A stretch of DNA of 64,000 nucleotides from NCBI GenBank assembly GCA_016713425.1, contig JADJPE010000005.1:4686501-4750500 (forward strand), read 5' to 3'. Below are positions 52,903 to 60,808 of this stretch, piece by piece. The notes beneath the pieces were generated by a model. It was given only the letters and a program-made list of their open reading frames with translations. It searched no databases and was not told where the DNA came from. Source of the DNA: Deltaproteobacteria bacterium (GTDB taxonomy: Bacteria > Myxococcota > Kuafuiibacteriia > Kuafuiibacteriales > Kuafuiibacteriaceae). Each line of letters starts with the position of its first letter. Position 1 is the first letter of the stretch. Position numbers and translations under genes: made by a program.

Positions 52903-53608
52903 TCGCCGTCGCTACGCGCGACAGCTGATCGTCCCCGGTTTTGGCGAGGCAGGTCAGCAGGCGCTCGATGGCGCCTGCGTCTGCGTTCTCGGCTCGACGC
53001 TCGCGGCCGAGCTGTGCGCCCTCTACTTGGTCGGCGCCGGCGTTGGGCATGTGATCGTCCATCCGACGCTGGCGGACAAGTGTCGTGCCCTCAACAGCAG
53101 TGTGACGGTCACCGAGGCAGAGACGGTCACCGAGGCAGAGACGGTCACCGAGGCAGAGATGGTCACCGAGGCAGAGATGGTCACCGAGGCAGAGACGGCG
53201 GCCGGACCGGGTCCGGTCACGGTTTCCGGTTCTCGGACCGGTGAAGCGACCGGCTTCGATGCGCTCGGTGGTGGTGTGCTCGATGGCGATGAGTTCGATG
53301 GCGATGCGCTCGATGGCGCGGTGGAGAACGATGTGGCGAGCTTCTCCGTTTTGGTCAGGACGAGCCGCTTCAGTGACGGCCGAGACGATCGCTCGGGTGG
53401 TTCGTGGATGCCAAGTCCCCCAAAGTATGGGGTGTGCGAGGCGTCGGCCTCGGGTGCCGCCTCGCAGGCCGCGTCCCTGGCGAGATGGGTGATCGTCACA
53501 ATTCTGAAGCTGAAGCGTGCGCGCTGTGAGGTCGGCTCGACGGACGGAAATACCGATGCGTCGCCCGCGCTTTGTTCTTCGAGCCGTGCTATCCGTGACC
53601 CGACGTGA
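52892..53608 (+). CDS. Degenerate E1-like protein retaining the N-terminal RYxRQ helix
   Basis: A 238-residue protein. Its N-terminus (RRRYARQLIVPGFGEAGQQAL) is the ThiF/MoeB helix that provides the trans arginine, followed by a Rossmann start in which the GxGGLG loop has become LGSTLAAE. VGAGVGHVIVHP matches the next strand, and a C-terminal helix (ASGAASQAASLARWVIVTI) matches the dimer region. The centre is replaced by five VTEAE(T/M) repeats (residues 73-102) and low-complexity sequence; the catalytic Asp and zinc cysteines are absent. GTG 52892 overlaps the end of the carrier gene by 11 bases. Likely a non-catalytic E1 partner; decay into a pseudogene is the alternative. Confidence 0.65.
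   Translation: MASDRRRYARQLIVPGFGEAGQQALDGACVCVLGSTLAAELCALYLVGAGVGHVIVHPTLADKCRALNSSVTVTEAETVTEAETVTEAEMVTEAEMVTEAETAAGPGPVTVSGSRTGEATGFDALGGGVLDGDEFDGDALDGAVENDVASFSVLVRTSRFSDGRDDRSGGSWMPSPPKYGVCEASASGAASQAASLARWVIVTILKLKRARCEVGSTDGNTDASPALCSSSRAIRDPT
53108..53197 (+). repeat. In-frame 18-bp tandem repeat, five units
   Basis: Five units of gtcaccgaggcagaga(c/t)g encode Val-Thr-Glu-Ala-Glu-(Thr/Met) in the degenerate E1-like protein. The units differ only at one base. Confidence 0.95.
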
Positions 53609-53653
53609 CGTCGAGGCGGATGGCGAATCCGTACGGGCTTGGGTGGAGGATCG

Positions 53654-54997
53654 ATGAACGTTTCCGTGTTTGGGTTGAAGCTGGATGCTGACGTGATCGC
53701 CGGGATGATCGCCCACGCGGAACGCGAGTATCCGGCCGAAGCGTGCGGCTTGATCCTGTGCCGCGGGGAAGGACAACCGGAGATCACCGACCGAGAACTC
53801 AAGCTGGTGCCGCTCAAGAACGTTCAAGACCGCTACCATGCGCTCGATCCAAAGACCTTCCCCCGCACCGCGAACGACGCTTTCCGCCTCGATGCGCTCG
53901 AGCATGCGCGTGTGCTCGAGGCAGCGGCTCGCGATGGCTGGGTCGAGCGAATTCTTTATCACTCACACTCTGACTCAGGGGCCTATTTCTCGCCTGAGGA
54001 CCGTGCGATGGCGGTCCAAGGTGGCGTGGGCATGATCCCGGGCATCATTCACTTGGTCCTTTCGATTCGTCAGGGCCGATGCGCTGCGATGGCCGCCTTT
54101 CGGTTCGATGACGCCCGCCAGCATTTCGACGAAGAACATGTGTCGATTCCCGGCGAACATCCTTCCGACGGAGCCGTTCTTCCTGATCTCGAACTGCGTG
54201 GCATGGACACGCGGGTTGTCGAGTTGATTCGCCCCGTGGGCGGCTTGCTCGTGACGCGTCGGCTGACGCTCTCGGAATCGAAGACTCTTCCCGCGTTGGC
54301 GGAAGGACGACAGGTCGTTGTGCGGGACCCGAGTGTCCTTCGAGACATCGCGCTCTTGGCGGGCGGATATTACTCTCCGCTCTCAGGTTTCTTGCGGTCG
54401 GCCGAGGTGCGGTCGGTCGAGAATCGGGGTCGACTTCCTTCGGGAACGCCCTGGCGCCGTGCGATTCAACTCACCGTGAAGAACACAGACCTTGCACCGA
54501 GCATCGTCTCTGGATGCGTGGTCGAGCTGGTTGGGCCTGACGGCGACGGTTGTGCGCTCCTGGCGGTGGCTGAGGTTACGCCGCACGAGCGGACCACGGT
54601 TCTTGGGGGGCCGGTCTACGTCTATGCCCGAGAGGGTCGTGACACGCTGCTCGATGGGTTGCCCGCCGTGGATGCGTTCGAGCAGCGGGCCGAGCTCTTG
54701 CGGCGCTCCGCACGACAGGTGCTCGCGGTGCCCAAGTGCCTCCAAGCAGAACTTGAGCATGCGGACGTGAGCGAGTTCGATGTTGTGCTTTCGGAGGAGT
54801 CAGATGGTGCAGGGAAAGATGCGAACGGGCGGAGCGTGTTGCCCCTCGTGGGGCACGAGGACGCGTGGTTGACCGCCGCGATGGCCCAGAATCAAGGTGC
54901 GACCCACATCTGGGTGACGGATACCGCCCTGAAGGCGCGAATTCTGGACACGCTGGAGATCCGGCCGTGGCGTTCCGCGGTCCAGGGCGCGTCCTGA
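53654..54997 (+). CDS. JAMM/Mec metallopeptidase fused to an ATP-sulfurylase-like domain
   Basis: A 447-residue fusion. Residues 1-150 are a JAMM (Mov34/Mec) peptidase with Glu29 (PAEACG) and the zinc site His103-Ser-His105, seven residues, Ser113 and Asp116. Residues about 175-447 resemble ATP sulfurylase: the N-terminal PUA-like part (GGYYSPLSGFLRSAEV, DGCALLAVAEV) and a C-terminal HEDAWLTAAMAQNQGATHIWV like the family's REA...KNxGCTH region. The catalytic QxRNP and HxGH motifs are not seen, so it is probably non-catalytic. ATG 53654 is preceded by GGAGGA. The JAMM domain would expose the Gly-Gly of the upstream carrier. Confidence 0.88.
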   Translation: MNVSVFGLKLDADVIAGMIAHAEREYPAEACGLILCRGEGQPEITDRELKLVPLKNVQDRYHALDPKTFPRTANDAFRLDALEHARVLEAAARDGWVERILYHSHSDSGAYFSPEDRAMAVQGGVGMIPGIIHLVLSIRQGRCAAMAAFRFDDARQHFDEEHVSIPGEHPSDGAVLPDLELRGMDTRVVELIRPVGGLLVTRRLTLSESKTLPALAEGRQVVVRDPSVLRDIALLAGGYYSPLSGFLRSAEVRSVENRGRLPSGTPWRRAIQLTVKNTDLAPSIVSGCVVELVGPDGDGCALLAVAEVTPHERTTVLGGPVYVYAREGRDTLLDGLPAVDAFEQRAELLRRSARQVLAVPKCLQAELEHADVSEFDVVLSEESDGAGKDANGRSVLPLVGHEDAWLTAAMAQNQGATHIWVTDTALKARILDTLEIRPWRSAVQGAS

Positions 54998-55049
54998 GTC
55001 TGCGCAAGAATCCGCTGAACAATAGGCACCGCCTGTGTAGATTACTCGG

Positions 55050-55982
55050 GTGCGTATCCAGGACGAGTTGGAGACCCCGAGCGCCTCGATGTTGGCAAAA
55101 CTCGACGACCTCGAGACAAGACTAGGCGAGCTCGGGCGGGTGGTCGTCGCTTTCAGCGGCGGCGTAGATTCTGCGTTCTTGCTTTTCGTTGCCCACCGCG
55201 TGCTCGGAAGCCGAGTCGTTGCGATGACGGGGCGATCGCCTTCCATGATGCAGGTGGAATTCGAAGACGCGGTCCAGCTTGCATCCGAACTCGGTGTGCA
55301 GCACGAGGTCGTAGACACCCACGAGCTGCAACGCCCCGGATACGTCGAGAACTCGACTCAGCGCTGCTATCACTGCAAGAGCGAGCTCTTCGATGCCACC
55401 GCGTCGTGGGTTGCTGCCACCGTACGCGCCGCGGAGGCGAGCGTGGTCGTCGACGGCTTCAACGCGGACGACCTCAAAGACTACCGGCCTGGCCAGCGCG
55501 CGGCCTCAGAGCACGGCGTCTACCATCCGTTGGCCGAAGCGGGGCTGGCAAAGCATGAGATCCGCTGCCTATCCAAACACCTCGGTCTTCGAACCTGGAA
55601 TAAGCCGCAGCTCGCTTGTCTGGCCAGCCGGTTCCCGTATGGGATGCCAGTGACCGAGCAAGGCCTTCGACGCATCGAGACGATCGAGACCTGGCTGCGA
55701 CGGCGCGGCTTCTTCGATGTGCGGGCGCGGCTCGTGAACGGCAACGACGACTATGTGCGCATCGAAATCGGTGAGACGGAGATGGCGGGGCTGCTTGATC
55801 GAAGCATCCGCGTGGCCCTCATCGAAGTGGCACGCGACGCAGGCTTTCGATTCGTGACGGTCGATCTCGAAGGCTTTCGAAGCGGACGCATGAACGAAGG
55901 TTTGAACGTGACATCGGACGGCGTCGAACACCTAAACCTCGTCCAGCTTCAGCGTCGTTTACGGGACACGTCGTTGGAGTGA
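55050..55982 (+). CDS. larE: LarE-type ATP-dependent sulfur transferase
   Basis: PP-loop ATPase of 310 residues. The P-loop SGGVDS is at 36-41. C106 and C109 (RCYHCKSEL) and C190 (ACLASRFPYG, the position of the sacrificial cysteine of Lactobacillus LarE) form a three-cysteine set of the type that binds a 4Fe-4S cluster in other LarE proteins. LarE supplies sulfur to the nickel-pincer cofactor, but no larB or larC is present nearby, so the acceptor may be different. Start GTG 55050 is used; ATG 55089 (297 residues) fits the family start better. It follows the JAMM gene by about 50 bases. Confidence 0.9.
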   Translation: MRIQDELETPSASMLAKLDDLETRLGELGRVVVAFSGGVDSAFLLFVAHRVLGSRVVAMTGRSPSMMQVEFEDAVQLASELGVQHEVVDTHELQRPGYVENSTQRCYHCKSELFDATASWVAATVRAAEASVVVDGFNADDLKDYRPGQRAASEHGVYHPLAEAGLAKHEIRCLSKHLGLRTWNKPQLACLASRFPYGMPVTEQGLRRIETIETWLRRRGFFDVRARLVNGNDDYVRIEIGETEMAGLLDRSIRVALIEVARDAGFRFVTVDLEGFRSGRMNEGLNVTSDGVEHLNLVQLQRRLRDTSLE

Positions 55983-56042
55983 AACGGCGTTCGGATTCCG
56001 GACGCTTTCGGATGTCCTATCTCTGTTTCGAACAACGCGCCC

Positions 56043-56133
56043 GATGAAACATCCTGGGTCGGTCGCGCGTCCGTCCGTGGACGTGCTCTCGACCTGGTGC
56101 GAGTCTTGCTTTGACTGCGCGCGATGTTTCATC
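56043..56133. repeat. Perfect 11-bp inverted repeat around a leader, overlapping a start codon
   Basis: GATGAAACATC (56043-56053) and its exact reverse complement GATGTTTCATC (56123-56133) are separated by 69 bases. The second arm contains the ATG of the next gene (56124). As RNA it could fold and hide the start codon; as DNA it could be an operator pair. Confidence 0.7.
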
Positions 56134-56834
56134 TGAGTCTTGTCGTGGCGCGCGCCGGTCTCGTGGCGTGGGCTGTACCGCTTGCGATCTTAGCGACCTT
56201 GGCGACCCCCGCGCAGGCCTCACCCTGGGTGAGCGATCACCGAGCGATACCGGAGCTCGCGCTTGATATGGAGCCCGCGTCGGCGAAAGCCTCGCCGATG
56301 TCGGATGATGAGGTCCGGCGCTTCATCGAGGATTGTGTGGCGGGTCGAGGCGCGGTCCTAAGTCTCGCTGAGGTGCAGGAACGGTCGTTGGATTTCATCC
56401 CCGTTGCGACGGCGGAGGAGGCCACCCACTGGGCTTCGAGAGCGCGCCTCGCGGGCCTGCTTCCCCATCTCGAGGCCCGTTTCGGGAGCGATGTTGCCTT
56501 GGACTTCCGCGATGTGCGGGACGACTCGGTACGATTCACCCGCACTCAAGGGCGGACGCTTGGTTTCGACGTGAGGGTTCGATTCGATCTCGATGGGCTC
56601 GTGTTTCACGACGCCGAGCTTCGAGCCAGTCGCGAGCGACTTGTTTGGGCGGACGAGGTTCGTTCGGTTCGCGAGCGCGCGACGCGCCTCTACTTCGATC
56701 TCCTCGAGGCCCTCGTGGAACGCCATCGCGCGCCCTCTCGCGAGGCGCACCAAACGGTTGCCCGCACGGCTGGGATCCTGCGGGCACTCATCGGCGCTTC
56801 CGTCTTTCGTGAACCCATCGGAGGTGCTCGATGA
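56124..56834 (+). CDS. Secreted hypothetical protein
   Basis: A 236-residue protein with a clear signal peptide (LVAWAVPLAILATLATPAQA) and a helix-rich mature domain (HLEARFGSDVALDFRDV, LYFDLLEALVERHR) that loosely recalls TolC-type helical hairpins, though no family can be assigned. Its stop overlaps the next start (ATGA at 56831), so it is co-translated with the lipoprotein. Confidence 0.65.
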   Translation: MFHLSLVVARAGLVAWAVPLAILATLATPAQASPWVSDHRAIPELALDMEPASAKASPMSDDEVRRFIEDCVAGRGAVLSLAEVQERSLDFIPVATAEEATHWASRARLAGLLPHLEARFGSDVALDFRDVRDDSVRFTRTQGRTLGFDVRVRFDLDGLVFHDAELRASRERLVWADEVRSVRERATRLYFDLLEALVERHRAPSREAHQTVARTAGILRALIGASVFREPIGGAR

Positions 56835-58465
56835 CGCGTTGGATGCGCGCTTTGCGCGCTTTGCGCCGCCTGCGGGGGTCGGCGCGCCTCGGCGCGCTGG
56901 CGTGGCTCGTTGCCGGTGGATCTTCCTTGGGCGGGGCTGCGGGATGTCTTGATCCTTACCCGGCTTCCGACGATCTAGGCCCGTCGCCCGCGGTCGAGAT
57001 CGTAGGCCTCGTCAAGGACACTTCGGTCGAGGCACACGAAGGCGTCACGCTCCTACTGTCCGGGGCCGTGCGCTTGGTCGCCGAGGACTGGCCGATCTCG
57101 GTTGAGACCGAGGGCGGTCTCGTGATCGATTCAACGGGACAGCTCGGCCACGACAATTCGAGGATCGAGATACATCCCGTCGACGCATGGCCGCTCGGCG
57201 CGACCCTGAGCGTGCATGTGGAATCCGGGTTCGAGGACGCAGGGGGGCACGTGCTTCGAGCGCCCGAAGGCGAGCATCTTCGTTTCGCGACGCGAGATCC
57301 GGAGGCCGAGCGGACGGTTTGCGAGGTGGTCTCGCCGACACCTGGTCGAAGTGCGCCCGTCAATCTCCGGCTGGTGGTTGTGCGATGTTCAGGACTCGAC
57401 CCTGACGGGAGCAGGTCTTGGGCGTCGTTGCCTGAGACGGTTTCGCTCGCCTCGATGTCCGATCCGATCGACCGCGGTCCCTTGGTTCATGAGCGCAGCG
57501 ATGAGAGCGGACTCTCCGTATATCGGGTGGGCGTGGAGGGGCGCCGATGCGAGGGACTATGTCCGAGCACGACATATCAGATTCAAGTTGCGGCACCCGG
57601 TTGGGAGGTCGCGTCGGGTTCGCGCGGGCAGATTGTGACGAGTTCTGTTACCGATGCGAGTTGGCCGACTTTCGTGCAATCAAGATTGCGTGCGCACGAC
57701 GACCGCCCCTCGATTGACATTGAGGCTTCCGAGGACGTCGTCTATCTGGGCTACTTGACGATTCCGGGGCCTTCCGGTGCGGCGCAGGAGATTCCATTGG
57801 CTTCTGCGCTCACGCCCGCGAGGCACGGACGCCTGGTTTCGACCATTGCGCTCCCTAGCCGCCAGGCTTACGAGATGGTCGTATGGGTCGAGGACCTGGC
57901 CGGGCATCGCGCCGATACCATGCAGATTCCGGGCGTAACCGGCGGTCGTCTCGCGGTGTCGATCAGCGAGGTCGTCGTCGCCCCGCTGCGCGACTGGGGA
58001 GACAGCGCGGGCGGGGGCGTCCCTTTCGATAGCCAACCGGGCACGGGCACGGTCACCTCCTCGGATGAGTGGGTCGAGCTCATCAATCAGGGGGATGAAG
58101 TCGTCGACCTCGTGGATCGAGACGTTGTGCTCAGTGTTAGCGATGGTACGCCGAGCTTGACTCATCTCGCGGACGCGCCGGCGCTCTATTTCGGGTCCGG
58201 AGGCCATGTGCACGCCTGGTTCCCAGGCGAGGCGCTCGTGGTTCGGCCGCAGGGCGATGCGGCCAAGCAAGACGTTCGGATCGATGTACTGGGCGGAGAC
58301 CGGGTACTCGATACGGTTGCGCTGGGGCACGGCGGCGATCACCCGGGGGGTGGCCCGCCGGACGCGGTTCATGAGTCGATCGCCCGGGATGCTTTCGGGC
58401 GTTTCCGGTGGTGTGTGCCGTCACCCGGGGACGCCGGACCAGCTCGGGTCTGCAAGCCGCTCTGA
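56831..58465 (+). CDS. Lipoprotein with lamin-tail-like domain
   Basis: A 544-residue lipoprotein. The leader ends in a lipobox GGAAGC near residue 39. The N-terminal 280 residues contain Ig-like (SbsA-type) strands and several cysteines. The C-terminal part resembles a lamin-tail domain (SISEVVVAPLRDW, DEWVELINQGDEVVDLVD, then VLDTVALG), a surface binding domain common in Myxococcota lipoproteins. The mature protein probably sits at the outer membrane. Confidence 0.75.
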   Translation: MTRWMRALRALRRLRGSARLGALAWLVAGGSSLGGAAGCLDPYPASDDLGPSPAVEIVGLVKDTSVEAHEGVTLLLSGAVRLVAEDWPISVETEGGLVIDSTGQLGHDNSRIEIHPVDAWPLGATLSVHVESGFEDAGGHVLRAPEGEHLRFATRDPEAERTVCEVVSPTPGRSAPVNLRLVVVRCSGLDPDGSRSWASLPETVSLASMSDPIDRGPLVHERSDESGLSVYRVGVEGRRCEGLCPSTTYQIQVAAPGWEVASGSRGQIVTSSVTDASWPTFVQSRLRAHDDRPSIDIEASEDVVYLGYLTIPGPSGAAQEIPLASALTPARHGRLVSTIALPSRQAYEMVVWVEDLAGHRADTMQIPGVTGGRLAVSISEVVVAPLRDWGDSAGGGVPFDSQPGTGTVTSSDEWVELINQGDEVVDLVDRDVVLSVSDGTPSLTHLADAPALYFGSGGHVHAWFPGEALVVRPQGDAAKQDVRIDVLGGDRVLDTVALGHGGDHPGGGPPDAVHESIARDAFGRFRWCVPSPGDAGPARVCKPL

Positions 58466-58602
58466 TTCAGCGAGGCGGTGCGCGAGCGCGCGTGCGGGTC
58501 GGCAAAACGCGGCGCTCCGCGTGACGCGGAACGTTCGACCGAATCAGGATAAACGCTTATCTGATCTGGTCGGAGACGCGATCCGCGGGCAACGGGTGCC
58601 AA

Positions 58603-58653
58603 CGGGGAGCCCACGGGGAGCCCACGGGGAGCCCACGGGGAGCCCACGGGGAG
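58603..58653. repeat. 11-bp tandem repeat between the lipoprotein gene and yebC
   Basis: Four exact units of cggggagccca at 58603-58646 plus a partial fifth (58647-58653). A diverged unit may precede it. The rest of the 58466-58763 gap shows no gene. Confidence 0.95.
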
Positions 58654-58763
58654 GCCTTCGGGGGCCACGGACCGTCGATGGCGGTCCGCGGGAGGCCGGG
58701 GAGACGGCTTCTGATGGCGGCCTTGGATTGAGCGTGGTAACGCGAGGACCTCGGGTGTAGCGC

Positions 58764-59516
58764 ATGTCAGGTCATAGCAAGTGGAGCACCATCAAGCGGA
58801 AAAAGGGGGCGGCCGACGCCAAGCGGGGCAAGCTCTTCACGAAGATCACCAAGGAGATCACCGTCGCAGCTCGGATGGGCGGAGGCGACGTCAACGGAAA
58901 TCCTCGGCTGCGGCTGGCGGTGCTGGCCGCGCGCTCGGCGGCGATGCCCTCCGAGAACATTACGCGCGCGATCAAGCGGGGCACGGGCGAGATCGCGGGC
59001 GGCCAGATCGATGAGCTCACGTACGAAGCGTACGGGCCCGGCGGCGTCGCGTTCATCATGGAGGTTGCGACCGACAATCAGAACCGAACGATCTCGGAGG
59101 TTCGCTTCATGCTCGACCGCGCCGGCGGGAACTTGGCGAAGGTCGGCAGCGTGGCCTTCCTTTTTTCACGGCGGGGCATGCTCCGGTTCGATGAAGCCAA
59201 GTATCCCGAGGACAAGGTCCTTGAGGTGGCGCTCGAAGCCGGGGCCGAAGATGTGGCCGCTGATGATGGTGAGGTTGCGGTCTACACTTCGCCAGCCGAC
59301 CTTCATGCGGTCAAGGACGCGATGGAGGCAGCGGGGCTCGAGCCTCTGGTTGCGGAGCTGACGATGATTCCCTCGACGACCGTCGTATGCGATGCCGAGT
59401 TGGCACGGAAGACCCTGGACCTGGTGGAGAAGCTGGAAGACCACGAGGATGTCCAACACGTTTTCGCGAATTTCGAGATCCCCGACGACGTCATGGCGGC
59501 GATTCAAAGCTCGTGA
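58764..59516 (+). CDS. yebC: YebC/PmpR-family (TACO1-like) protein
   Basis: YebC-family protein, 250 residues, with the diagnostic MSGHSKWSTIKRKKGAADAKRG start, GGDVNGNPRLRLAV and the EAYGPGGVA motif. Members act in transcription regulation or translation of polyproline-type stretches. It is upstream of ruvC with a GTGA overlap (59513), the usual linkage in bacteria. Confidence 0.96.
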   Translation: MSGHSKWSTIKRKKGAADAKRGKLFTKITKEITVAARMGGGDVNGNPRLRLAVLAARSAAMPSENITRAIKRGTGEIAGGQIDELTYEAYGPGGVAFIMEVATDNQNRTISEVRFMLDRAGGNLAKVGSVAFLFSRRGMLRFDEAKYPEDKVLEVALEAGAEDVAADDGEVAVYTSPADLHAVKDAMEAAGLEPLVAELTMIPSTTVVCDAELARKTLDLVEKLEDHEDVQHVFANFEIPDDVMAAIQSS

Positions 59517-60004
59517 TTGCTTTCGGCATCGATCCCGGTTCCCGGCGAACCGGTTGGGGCGTCGTTCGGGCTGAGGGCAGTGCTCTCCGGTGCGTCGGTC
59601 ACGGGGTGATTGCAGCGGGTGCCGACCGACCGCTCGGCGAACGTCTCGAGGTCATCTTTTCCGGCTTGGTCGAGGCCCTCGATACGCACAGGCCCGATGT
59701 CATCTTCTTGGAATCCATCTTTCATCACAAAAATGCCGCGAGTGCGCTCGTGCTCGGCCAGGCGCGGGGCGTCGCGCTCTTGGCGGCCCGGATGAAATCG
59801 GCCAATCTCGACGAGATTGCACCGACCGAGGTCAAGAAGGCGGTGACGGGTCGTGGACGCGCCGACAAGACGCAGGTCAAGGAGATGGTGAGGATCTTGC
59901 TTGGCTTGCCGTCGCCGCCCGCGACCGACGCCGCCGACGCGTTGGCGATCGCGATTGCGGGCGCCGTGCGTGTTCGTTGGCAGGATCGGGCAGGCAAGCC
60001 GTGA
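59513..60004 (+). CDS. ruvC: Holliday junction endonuclease RuvC
   Basis: RuvC resolvase, 163 residues. The acidic active-site residues are seen in FGIDPGSRRTGWG, IFLESIFHHKN and the C-terminal TDAADALAIAI. GTG 59513 overlaps the yebC stop. Cuts four-way junctions moved by RuvAB, encoded downstream. Confidence 0.96.
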   Translation: MIAFGIDPGSRRTGWGVVRAEGSALRCVGHGVIAAGADRPLGERLEVIFSGLVEALDTHRPDVIFLESIFHHKNAASALVLGQARGVALLAARMKSANLDEIAPTEVKKAVTGRGRADKTQVKEMVRILLGLPSPPATDAADALAIAIAGAVRVRWQDRAGKP

Positions 60005-60099
60005 GCGCGTCGGCGATCTGGGGTGGTGTTGCGGCGATCTAGGTGGGTTGGGAAGTTGGGGCGATTGGAGGCGACCTTGGGCGAAAGAGTGGGCGAGCC

Positions 60100-60705
60100 A
60101 TGATCGGTCGACTGCGGGGTGAGGTGATCGAGAGGGCGGCCGGGATGGTCGTCGTCGATGTACAAGGCGTTGGGTATGTCGTCTCGGTTTCGGCTTCAGC
60201 TCACTATGCGATGGGTGCGAAAGTCGACCTTCATGTCTACACGCACGTCCGCGAAGACACGCTTCATCTGTTCGGATTCGGGAGCGCGATCGAACGAGAG
60301 GTGTTCAATCATCTCATCACCGTCCCAAACGTGGGACCCGTGAAGGCGATGGCGATCTTGGCGACACCGGCCGAGGAGATCGTGCGAACGGTGGCTCAGC
60401 GGAACGCGGCGAAGTTGAGCAAGCTCCCCGGTGTCGGCAAGAAGACGGCGGAGCGCCTGCTTGTCGATCTTGCGGACAAGTTCGATGGGCTGCTGCCTTC
60501 GGTTGGGCGCATCGAGGGTGCTGAATCGGAGCCGATTTCAGCGATGGCGGGCACGACAGCAAACACAGACGTCGTGAGCGCACTCGTGAACTTGGGTTTC
60601 AAACCGTCGGCCGCCGAAGAAGCGGCGAAACTCGCCGTGTCGCGGCGAGGTACCGATGTCGAGCTGTCGATACTGGTCAAAGAGGCCCTCGCCTCGTTGC
60701 GTTGA
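60100..60705 (+). CDS. ruvA: Holliday junction branch migration protein RuvA
   Basis: RuvA, 201 residues: OB-fold domain (MIGRLRGEV to LHLFGFGS), helix-hairpin-helix pair (VPNVGPVKAMAIL and LPGVGKKTAERLL) and a C-terminal RuvB-binding domain (SALVNLGFKPSAAEEA). ATG 60100 is the conserved family start. Confidence 0.97.
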   Translation: MIGRLRGEVIERAAGMVVVDVQGVGYVVSVSASAHYAMGAKVDLHVYTHVREDTLHLFGFGSAIEREVFNHLITVPNVGPVKAMAILATPAEEIVRTVAQRNAAKLSKLPGVGKKTAERLLVDLADKFDGLLPSVGRIEGAESEPISAMAGTTANTDVVSALVNLGFKPSAAEEAAKLAVSRRGTDVELSILVKEALASLR

Positions 60706-60808
60706 CACGCCCTTTTCTGACGACGGGTCGAGTCCAATTCTCCTCACAGCGTGGGGGAGATGAGAAAGCGGCTGACATTGCGAAGAACCCGACCTACAAA
60801 CGGGGCAA

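Noticed and set aside
52892..53608. Functional stand-alone MoeB
   Set aside because: The nucleotide loop, catalytic Asp and zinc cysteines are absent, so independent activity is not supported.
53023..53962. Minus-strand frames opposite the degenerate E1-like gene
   Set aside because: No family match; the plus strand carries RRYARQ and fits the gene overlap pattern of the cluster.
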